Shown here: positions 49,801 through 61,800 of the stretch, piece after piece
How positions within the stretch are numbered: the stretch's first letter is position 1
How the letters are laid out: each line of letters opens with the position of its first letter
Source of the DNA: Sinotaia quadrata
Lineage: Eukaryota; Mollusca; Gastropoda; Architaenioglossa; Viviparidae
Assembly (NCBI GenBank): GCA_028829895.1
Contig: CM054179.1
Location: 113,961,721-114,025,720, forward strand
Length of the DNA: 64,000 bases
Direction: 5' to 3'
Notes under the pieces: model-generated
The model's database searches: none
Seen by the model: only the letters and a program-made list of their open reading frames with translations
What the model was told of the DNA's origin: nothing
Program-made: the position numbers and the translations under genes

Positions 49801-52800
49801 CTCATTTTAACTGGAACTTTGTTTAGATCAGTGTTGCTTATTTGATAGCAAACTTAATTTTTATTACATTTTGCTTGAAAACAGAATCAGTAATTATAAC
49901 TGCTAATAGCAATATAAAATCTTCATTTTTTTTAGCAAGGAATTTGTTACAGGTTAATTATTATTGCAGCAATTGCATTTATTCAAACATTTTCTTGGGG
50001 GCTAGCTAGTTTGCCTCCTGTAATTTTTTTTTAAAAGAACTTTTAATCAGTAATTGCTTTTTTATATACTAATTTCTTTGCACTTTATTCGACATTGCAA
50101 TATCTCCCTAAAGACCTGCAACATAGACTACTGCATAATAAAATTTACTTTTAAAAAAATGTTGAAGCTCTTTTTTAATGATGAAACCTAATCCAGTTCT
50201 GCTTCTGAATTTGATGAAAGAATGCAAAAGTTTCTGAAAAGAGCATCACGAGACGTAGCCATTGACTCTACTGGAAATAGAAGAATAGTACAGTTTTAAT
50301 AATCTGAACCTATGTTGTTCTCTTAGTGTAAGACCTATATCTGCATGCATTGTTGCTTTTTTCTGTTCCATAAGCTTTCGCACGGTATAATGTAGTTTTT
50401 TCCAATCTTTTTACCCAGGAGAAACCCTTGAAATAATTTTCAGGTCTCAAGGAATTCCTGCTTAAAAAATTACTATGTTGCTTATTTTTTCAATCACAAT
50501 CCTCTCTGGAAACCTCTAGGATACTGAGGAGCCCCGGTTGTGAAACCCTGGTATTTATCATATATACACCATACCAGGGTTTCACAACCAGCTGGCGAGC
50601 GACTGTGCCACTACCTACTTTATTGTATTTTCAAAATTTGAATATTTTTGAAGCAGTCATAGTATTAACACAATGTATGTTATGAATTCCGACCTGATTT
50701 TGGTTACAAACGGACAACATATTTTTTAAGGAAGGCTTGTATTAGAAAATTTTATTTGATTTGTATTTTACAATACATGTCTAAATTTATAAGACATTTT
50801 ATTGCTTACCTTTTGATTGCTAGTTCTCAAATGTTTGCTCTTTTTCTAATAATTAAGCATATAAATACGTAGTCACAACCATTTTGAAATTCATTCAGAA
50901 TAAAATAATGTTTACTTAGTAGATGATTTTTTTCAAAATTTTTTTTTCAGCAATCCATAACTTTCTTTAGTTTATATTCTAGAAATGAAAAAAATCTTAT
51001 TTAAAACATAAATCTATTTGTATAATAAATATTTTTAACAGTTTGAAAGAATATTTAAAATTAATAAAATTCTAAACAAGATATTTTAAAACTAACTGCT
51101 GATATTGCTTTCTTATATCAAAGGCAACTTAGATTCCATATATAAAGATTCTCTGTTGATAATTTTTTCCTTCTTGGTGGGTATTATTAATATGGCTTTA
51201 AATTATTATGTTTTAGAAACAGAAGTTACATATAAACTATGAACTAAAAATATTGTATCAAATTATATTTTAAAATGATTAAATAAAATTTTAAACTACC
51301 CTCAGATCTCCTTCTCAGCATTCTCTGTCTGTTTTAGTTAACATTTTGTTTTAGTAATTAGCATTTCCTTTTTGAAAACCTACTACATTCAGAGTATATG
51401 CAATTAAAGGTTGTTTTTGAAAGTGTGAACAGATGGATATTAGTAATTGTAATTTTTTTTTTTTTTGGGGTGGTGGTGGTGGTTGGTTGATGGGAATCAG
51501 TATCAGTATTAGCATGAAAAATATTTATCATGGAATAGTTTGGTCACAGAACATGTAAAATATCGGAGAGTATTAAATTTGATAAATTGACATGAAATTG
51601 ACCAGAAATATTTTTCTCCTTTATTTTCTACAATCATTTTATTTACATAATCATTAAAATCAGTTTTTGCCAAATATTTATATCCACTCACTTAAAAAGG
51701 GGGAAAGTGTTATGAATTTATGTAAACTTTTTTTGAAAAAAACAAAGTTGTTTCATTTTTTTAAAGTTGGTATGTGTGTTGGTTATTTGTTGCACTGTCT
51801 ATCACTACTAACAAGAATTATATATTCATATTTATATCCACTAAACTAAAAAAGGGGAAATTGTTATGAATTTTTGTCAACTTTTTTAATTTTTAAAATA
51901 GTTGTTTAATTTTTAAAGTTGATATGTGTTGGTTATTTGTTGCACAGTCTAACACTACTAACAAGAATTAAGTGTGCTAAAGGATAATGCATAGTATTGT
52001 ATATTGATATTTTGAATTTTCTTGTACTAAATTAATTTGTTTGTAACAAAAACATAATGTCAGGTGTTAATGTAACAAATGTCATATTTTTTAATTTAGT
52101 GCACATATTGGTGGCGCTTGAATATCCTCATGCACAGCTCTTTAAAAGTCTTTGACATTTTTTCTAAATCCCATGTATAAAGAAAATTGACAGCTCTGTT
52201 TTATGATGAAATTTTTTCCAGTTCTGCTTCTGATATTAATGAAAGAAGTTTGTTAATCTGAAAAGAGAGCTTTAAAGATTTTCTGTGCAAGTGCAACAAA
52301 TTTCATTATGGTATTAGTTAATTTTTACAAGTTAATGCTGCAAAGGGCTAACAGAAAATTTGTTTTTCACAATGATCACTCGAATCAAAAATACTTACAC
52401 AAGATTTATTATGACATGAAAATGAACTTTGACCATCAGCAGAGAATGTTTTTCTCACCTAACAATGGCAACCTTAAAATGCACCATGTTTATCTTTATT
52501 AATGGGGATTTGTATTGTTCACTTGACTGGTAAGCACTTAAGGCTACATTTGTGTAAATATAAGTTAATGAACTATGTGGACTGCTATTCTTATTGTCTG
52601 ATAATACAGTTCTATTTTTCTTTTAGATGTGTACACATTTTAGCATAACAATAGGTTATAATATAAATTATGCATAGTATTTCATTTTTAAAATAGTTAA
52701 ATAATTTATTGTATTATTACATTAACCCATTCCATGTTGGTCTGTAGGTGTAAATGCACATTTTTCTGCCCTTATCAATAACATATACATGATTTTCTGC

Positions 52801-55800
52801 TTTTTATTTTTACATGATTTTCCGCTTTTTTACTTCTCTATGACATAAGCGCATCTGTTTTTTAAAAGCACAGGTTTTTTTTACACACCAAATTGAGCCT
52901 GGTTTTAAAGCATATTGGAACTTTGTTCATTTTCATACCAGTTTATGGTATCAACCTACATTGCTTATTTTAAAAAAGAATATTTTTTTAATGTTTTTAT
53001 CTTGCTGGCCTCAGTTTTGCCATGTGCTATCATAAAATGGTGGCCACATTTCAGGGCAGTTCTGAGTTGAGCAATGATAACTGTTCAGTCCCATTGATTT
53101 TCTTTCAGTGAAGAAGGATCATTTTATGAGTTTCAGATGCAGGCAGAGCATGATTTGAATGCAGATGATAGTGAGAATGAAAGGGATATTGTTTTTAATC
53201 AAGACAGCAATAGCAGTCAAACTCCAACATGGAAGTAGATCCATAACTGCTGATTCAAACTGACAATGAACCGGCTGCACAACTTCATACACCATTTATT
53301 GTCAATGATTTTAACTCTTTATCAGGCAGAGCGCCCAAAACTGCCATAACGTCGTATCGGTCAAAATGCCCGAAAGCGTCCATATCAACCAGTGCTCTTT
53401 TCTTCTCATATCGTTCGAGAAATCGTGAGAGTTCTGGTGTCTACAAGAAGTCTGAATTTTGTACAACGATTTCCGCACCATTTTGAAATGTTTTCTCCTT
53501 GCTTCGTTCATTTTTTTAATAAAGTTTTCTGTTTTTCGCATTTGGTATTTCAAATGGATTTCTTAGAATCGTTGATTGATAGTGAGGAGTTTACTGGATT
53601 CAATTTATCGGATAATAAGGCAAGAGAAGTTGATTTTGAATCGGATGATAGGATTAGAAGTGACATTAGCCCGTTCGACGACAGACGACCTCGAAAGGCA
53701 TGCGCGTGCGCACATCGATAGCCACTTAAAAAAAATAACAATCAAGTCAAGCAGACGATATGTTTGGGTTCAGCAGCCAATCTGCTCTAATTTTATCATT
53801 GGCTAACTATTTTTAGAAAGGTATTTTCCATTACTAAGTTCGGAAATCCCCAGACACCTCACGTTTATCGAAGCTGAGCCGCCATTTTGAACCGAAGTTT
53901 GTACTACACATGGCTCGTTTCAAGGACCATTTTCAGTTGTTTGCTTGATCCTACCTAACGAACTTAATTGTGTAAATAAATTTAATATATTGTAGATGAA
54001 ATTCGACAGGCCTACTGAATTTTTGGATGTGACCATTTGATAATAAAAAATAAAAACCGGTCTGTCTCCACCCGAAACCTCGTGGACGTCGTTATGACGT
54101 CGTTATGATACTATTTTTATCGATAGCCACTTTTAAAAAAATACCAATCAAGGTCAAGGAGAAAGATATGTTTGTGTTCAGCAGCCAATCTGCTCTAATT
54201 TTATCATTGGCTAACTAATTTTAGAACTGATATATCATTACAAAGTTCGGAAATCCCGAGTCACCCCTCGCTTGTAAAGAAGCTGAGCCGCCATTTTGAA
54301 CCGGTTTGGAATTATACATTGCACGTTTCAAACACGATTTTTTGTTGATTGCCTGATCCTACCTAAAGAACTTTATTGTGTAAATAAATTTAATATATTT
54401 GAGATGAAATTCGACAGGCCTACTGAATTTTTGGATGTGACCATTTGATAATAAAAAATAAAAACCGATCAGTCTCAAACCGAACCCTCGTGGTTTTCAT
54501 ATGACTCTTTCGTTTTGTTCAAAATCAACCAATTTCCCCAGGAATAATATTTATTTACACAAGATAAATTATTATTTATACCATATATTCAAATGGCAAT
54601 CAACAAAAATCGTTTTCTTCGGATTTTATTCAAGGAAACATCTAACAAATTGACGAAGGTCAACACAAGAAAAAGGTAAGAAAACTTTTTATTTATTTAT
54701 TTATTTTTGAATTTAAAATAATAATCAGCAAACGTTAAAAAATTAAATAAATATTTTTAAAATGTCCCCCATAATATTTATTTTGAAAATCATTTTAGAA
54801 TTGTACGAATTATGCTTGCTTTTAATTATTTAGTAGACTAGTAAAAAAAAAAAAACGGTGAAAATGTTCCCAAGTTCAACAAAAAGATAAGAAATCTTTG
54901 TATTATTTCTTTGTTTTTGAATTCGAAATAAATTAAAAAAATACTTTTAAGATTCCTTAGTATGTCTATAATAGGTAGTAATTTAAATTTTTAAAATCCA
55001 TTGATAATTACAGTCGCTTTAAATTTTTTAGCACACTGACCCATTCAGTTATTGTTAAGCGTCAAACATGGCCGTCGGCGAACGGGTTAGTGTCAGAAGC
55101 GTGCACATGTAGCATCTTTCAAATGATTTTTCACAAGAGTTGGGTGGCAGATCTACAAGATAAAACCAAAATTCTGGGGAAGGGAAATAGTAATCTGATT
55201 GCAGTGGCAGGATAAATGAAAACAAGTGGCAGTCTTCAATTACCAAAGCTACATGCATCAAGCTTACCAACACATTGGACCCAATGGTGTTCGTCAACCT
55301 GTTCTCCGGGTACAAGCCCTCTGTCTACAATGCTCACAAAAATGGGGTCGACATTCAGGGCCAGAAGAGAATGTATTGGTGGATTTCCAAGAAGGACTGA
55401 AAATATATTTTTTGGTTTCTAGTAAATTGTGCCATCACAAATGCTTTCATATTTTATGATCAGACTTCAACTGCAGTCCACCAAAGCAAATGTTTTTCTC
55501 ATCTTGATTTTCATTGTGAACTTGCCATTCAACTCTGTTGGATTCAGTGCCAGATAACTACAACGTCCTGAAATTGTGAGAGTGCTGTCCTGCGATTATA
55601 AAAATGTGCAATGTCGTGTTAACTTCAAGATGCCCAAAAGAAACTACTGCCATTATCATACAAGCAAAAAAGTCCACAAGGATACAATTTCTGGCTGTGC
55701 TCAGTATAACAAATTTATGCAAGGAATGTCCTGCCCCATCCCACCTATACAAGAAATACAAATATCTGCTTATTTATAGCTTAGATCCAAATTGTCAGTA

Positions 55801-58800
55801 TACATTTCTGTTTTTCATTTTCTGTTTTCAGTAGCATGCCCCTCGAGTGTTTGTGTTGTATTTGCCTGCAATGTTTGTTCTTGAATGTGCAGTTACTTAC
55901 TAATTAGTTCTGTCATCAGTCGATGCTTAACCATTATTTAGGTGACTATACAATTTTCCAAATATCTTTTATTTAAGTTTATACTTTGAAAAGTTTATTT
56001 TTATTTCTTATTATCAATTTTTTTTTAAAATGTATAATTGGTTTTTTGTTTCATTGAACCACCATATTTATAAAATAATTTTAGCTTTTATTACTATTGT
56101 TAGGTAGAACCAGATATTTTTTCAAAGTGTTTGGAAATGAATTAAATTTACACCATATAACTATCATAATGAAAGAAGTCAGTTTACAAAAAATGGCTGC
56201 TTAAATTTCTTACATTTTTTAAATGCAAATTTTAAAAATGTGGAAAAAAATGCTTTTTACACGTTTTTAAGTTTTGCCATTTTTGCATACCTCATGGTGA
56301 CATGGACTGATTTTTTTCTAAGGCAAAATCTTTTTTACTTTTTGAGTTATAGATTCTCAAAAATGAGAAAAAACATAAATTAAGCAGTGGCACTTTCAGC
56401 CAACACTGAAAATGAACTATATTAATGCTTTTTTGCTTATTTTGAGTTCAATTTGACTTGTTTAAATAATTATAATGAAATAATAATTTTAAATTAGCCA
56501 CATTTGTATTTAAAATGCACTTATTATGTTTTAAAATTAATGATTATTTAAAAATAAGGGTAGAGGGCTGATTGAAACCTAGTGGCAGGTTGAAATAAAA
56601 ACAGTAGTATTATGTATTCTGAAGTCCCTCAAAGTCTTGGCCACTTTTTGGAAGATAATTTTATTCAACAAATTATTTCACAAGCATGATAAATAAGGAA
56701 CATAAACACAGCACTTGTGATAAAAGGGTAAATTTTTCAGAATTTAGCAGTTGTCCGTTATCGTCAAATAGAGGCTGGTTCTACCTACTCTTATAAAGAT
56801 TAGGACACCTTTTGTGAGTGATATAACAGTTCAAGCATGATAACCCATCTTTGCTCTCACTTCATAAAACCCATCTGTAGCGTGTCAGATCTAAACAAAT
56901 TGGTCAAAAGAGAGTTTCTTTGATCTAAATGAGCGTCATTGAGAAAGCTGATCTGTAAATAGTGGCTGACTGGGAAAGAGTTATTACTGATTTATACTCA
57001 GAACAGTGGTCTTGCAAAGGTAATGTAGAATTTGCCTTCGTGGAATTTTTAAGTATGTTCTTTCTCCCGCCCCACCCCCACCCTCCTATATTAACTTTTT
57101 AAATCATAGTGTACTGCCGTGTTGTAGATACTTAAATTACATATAGAATACTTTAACTTTTGTTGAGTTAAACTTTGTTTACATTCTCCACATAGTAAGT
57201 ACTTTTGAGAAGCATTTGAAATAGTCAGCTTCACCTATTCCTGAAAAAGGAATCCTTAGAATGTGCTGTACTTTCTAGGTTTATACATTATTAAGTCAGA
57301 TTGAAAGACTTTTTCTTTTGAAAAATGTATTCTCTGGACAGAGACTATAATTGTTTTATAGATTTTTAAAGCAATCTTTTGTAACTGTAGAAAATAGGTT
57401 TTGTAAGAATTTGAAAAATATTTTACCTTCTCTTTATGCAGAGAAAGCATTTGACAAACCCCTATGAAATCAACTTGATGGAAGAGCTTACATTGAAAGG
57501 TGTCACACAGTATTATGCTTTTGTTCAAGAGAAACAAAAAGTCCATTGCCTGAACACATTGTTTTCTAAATTACAGGTGAGTGGTTTTTTGTTGTAAAAG
57601 TAAAGATGTGTTAGGATGTAAAATTAATTATCATTTTATTAGCTTAGTTTTGCATCCTTTAAATCTTATTCAGTGGAATATAAACATTAAGGATATGAAC
57701 AAGTGGGAGAATTTTTCCACTTTTGAGAGTATTATATATTTGCATTGTTCACAGTTTCTTCCTTCAGAATTTTTATTTTTTGCATTTTTTAAGTTAATAA
57801 AGGTGTTTTTTTCCTCATCACCTTGTTGAAAAATGTATTTCCTAGGCTGAAATCACCAAAAGGAATAAGGCCCAGAGAAATGGAGATTACCACCCTACAT
57901 TGTAATCAAAATATAGTCTCAAATATGTTTAAAAACTGATTTCTCAAGAAACTTTCACCTCATCTAATTGTCTGATTTAATTGGATTTTATACAAAATAT
58001 GGTATAGAGGCTTTATTTGATAGGTTGAGACAGGCAGTCACTAAGAACATTTCAATATGCATGTCTTTTTGAGCACTTCCAGAATTTTATTTCATTGGTT
58101 GTTATTAACTGTAGTTAACAAAAACAATTTTGCTTGTGAAATAAAAATTTTCTTTATATATTTATTTATTGTGAGAAATCAAAGCTCTGGAATAAGCAGA
58201 ATTTGGCACAAAACATTTGTATTGCCCATTTCAATGACAAAGTTTTCATTTTCAAAATGACTACATGCAACACCTCGTCATTTTGACAAATACAAAATAT
58301 TTATTTTAGTAAATCATCTGTTTACATATAAGAAAATATATACAATATTCTTTTGAGATTTTCTTTTAAAAAAATAACTGAATATTTGAAAATATGCATA
58401 ACAATCAAATGATTATTCTGTAACCCATTGTAATTATAATTTATATGGGGTTAAAATATGCATCAAACCGGTTCTGATTGTCACTTGCAACATCAGTATT
58501 TATACATTTTTAGTTTCTAATGTGACATTTTAGAAAATTTGTAAAAGAGTAGTGTATATAATTTAAGTTAACAATCATTTTATTTGTTAATATTATAAAG
58601 TGCACATGTTATTTGATAATTAAGTAGTCCTTTTTAACATAAGTATTCAGGTGTCCTATGATAATGGAAGGCTTATCAATAATAATAAATACCCCTTTAT
58701 GAAGATTAAAAAATGCATCAAACATTAAGCATGCTTATTGAAGATCTTTTTAGGGTCCATTTTGGCTCCTGTAAAGGACAGTTTTTTTTTAGAAGCAATA

Positions 58801-61800
58801 TTTCATCTTACTAGGAAATAAAGAGGTTTTGTTTAGTATCATTTTCAAAATGCCAAAGCTCCATTGCCATGAGATAGTAGCCATCTTAGATTTTTTTTCA
58901 TCACTTTTATGAAGACTAACTTTCATCCCACTATATCTTTTTTTGACAAAACCATTTTATAATGCTTTCTTAATCAACTATTACGGTGTGAAATGTTTTT
59001 ATTTAAAAATAATTTTAATAGTTATAAAGTTATGCAGTGTCTGGTTTTCACCCTATTAGATAACTTCATCCCAAAATACTGTTAAAAAGCCTATATATAT
59101 AAGTACAAAACAAAGATATAAAAATTCTCATGTGTTGCCTTGTAAATATATTATTTTCTTTGAAATGTAAAATTCCTATCATATTCTAACAAAATTTGGC
59201 AAAGTTATAATTTTTTTTAAAAAGATCATAAAATTAGCCACTGGGAAAAAAGGCAATTTTTATTTAAATCACTTCATTTAAAAAAAAAATAATAATACAT
59301 AGCTAAATATCATTGGTATATGAACAGTCTAAAACTATTCAGTCATAAGCTGCCCATGTTTGGTTTTTGTGTGTTCTTTTTTTTTTTATTTTAAAATTCC
59401 AAGGTTCCCATTCACCATCTTGGGCTTTTTCATTATTTTTAGGAAAACTGTAACTTGTTTCCTAATGTGCAATACAATTTATTATGTCACAGGGGGTTAT
59501 TAATAACTTTAATATTTAAAAAGTTATACAATATCAAGTTTTCAAACTGGCCATTAGAGAATTTAATCTGAAATTAGAGAATTTAAATTGAAATGCTACT
59601 TTTAACCCAACATTGAGCAAAATGTAAAGTTTCCAAAAATTTCCCTGTCACTTTGTAAAATAGAATCTGCATTACAAATACCATTATTCTAGTCTATTCT
59701 GTAAAAAAACTGGAAAAATTATATATTTTTCCTAAAATAAAAAATATACAAAATTGAGAATTTTATTGTCTTTATTCACTTATTTAAAAATTAAAATACT
59801 TCTCTAAACATAAACGCAGTCATTTTGAAACCTCCAGGAACATGACTGGACCATATTCTTGTTTCTGGAGTTTCTTTTTCTCCTTAACAGGTGGCTTGAC
59901 AGATTTTTTCCTTCTCAGCAGTGTTGTTATTTTTGTTCTTGGATGCATAATCTATTACTACTTTTAGAGTCTCTAGCTCTTTTCCATTTACCATGAAGAA
60001 TTTTTGTATTCTTGCAATCACTGCTCTTCTGTTTACCTCAAAGTAACACCACTCACGTGCATTCATGCACATACACCATTTTTGCAATACTTGTTGATTC
60101 AACTTTATAGCTGCACTGACAACAAACATTCCACTTGCAAAAAGGCAGCCATTCTCATTGATTTATCTTCATTTGTGACAAATTTTAAATTAGTCTTATC
60201 TCATTCTAGACATGTACATGCAGCAAAAATTTTGAACACACTCAGTGTGTCAGTAGATTGCTTTCCTTATGAAAATGTGTAAGAATTCCTAATACATTGA
60301 GAATCAGAAAAAAATCATTAGAGAATCAAAATATTTATACTTTTTTGAACTGGGACAATTAACATAAAAATCTGAATTTTCTGTATTGTGTGTGAACAAG
60401 ATGGTGTTAGTGCTACATCATTGACACTTGAAATTGCATTAATGTCCATCATACATGTGTCATCGTGAGCTGCAATGTTTACATCAAATTTCTGATTCAT
60501 CCGAACTGGAGTTGTAGATTTTTTTTCAGGAAGACAGAATACAAAAGAGATTTCGTAGAAGGTATTAAATTTTTATAAATGTCACATATTCATCAAATGT
60601 TGCACTCGTATTTCAGTTTGAAATGGAATGCATTTTACATTAATTATCTTTATTTTGATACCAGATATATGTGTGTAATGTGTTTGTGTACGTATAGTAT
60701 GTGTTGAGCATGTTTTTATATCTTAAAAAATGCAAAAAGAATACCAAGTATACAGTTTTAAAGATATTTTAAATATGAAAGTTTCTATTGTAAAAATATT
60801 AATTCAGATAAAACATTATAGATAACCTATCTGTCTTTAGGTAAATGGATAACTTTCTGCTTGTCATTTTAATAGGTGAACCATAACTGTGTTATGTATA
60901 GTTTCTGAGATGTGACAATTTAGCCATTTAAATTTTCTTTGTAAATAAAAATTGTAGAGTAAAATGAAAAATGTAACTTAATGTGCTATTAAACTATCTT
61001 TATAATTAAAATTTGAAATTATCTTTATACATATAGAGTATAGTTTGCAGATCATTTTGATACGTAAACCAACTATGTATGATGTATAGTTTCAGAGATA
61101 TGGCAGTTTGCTTGTGTATGTTTTCTATATTAAACTTCGTAAATGCCTTTTTGTTAAAGTTTGCTGAAATAGTCATTTTCAGCCTCCAATAATTTCCACA
61201 TTTTCTTTGCAATGCCTTTGGGGGAAAATAGGCATTAACTACATAGTAAATAATTTTATAATACGCATTTTGGTTGTACACGTACTTTGTTCATCATTTG
61301 CATATGTTATTATGCCATGAATGTTCCTTTTTTTTGCGTTTTGCGATCAATTTTATGAAACAAAAACCCATTTTCTTTTGCAATTTATAATAAACTGAAA
61401 AGTAAATTTTGCATTAATTTTTTTTTTATTGTTGTATGTGACTCTGTTTATTAGACTTGTTGGACTGTTTTTCAGTGTTTGTATTTTACTTGTAATAAAC
61501 TTGGAAAATCATACATTAATTACATCTAAAAAAAAAAAAAGTTGACCACAAATAGCGTCACTAAATTAATGATATCTCAAAAAGTATTGCAGTTATCATC
61601 ACCATTTTTTGTACACAAACTTATTTCAATTTCAACAGAACACATATTTTGAGCATAAAATATTTGTACTATATGAAGTAGGAAAAAGAGTTGGACTTAC
61701 CTAATTAATATTTGGGCAGTAATAGTGAACCAAATATGTGAGTAGGGGACAATAGTTTTGGCTAGGAAAATACATTTTTTAACACAGCGAAGTATGATAA

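Noticed and set aside
49177..52731. Additional DDX6 exon in the 13.3-kb intron 6
   Set aside because: Exons 6 and 7 join in phase with protein continuity matching the family, so no extra exon is needed, and no candidate with good splice sites was seen.
55216..55459. Overlapping plus-strand ORFs of 68 and 77 codons as genes
   Set aside because: They are frame-shifted readings of a decayed piggyBac C-terminus, described as one pseudogene.
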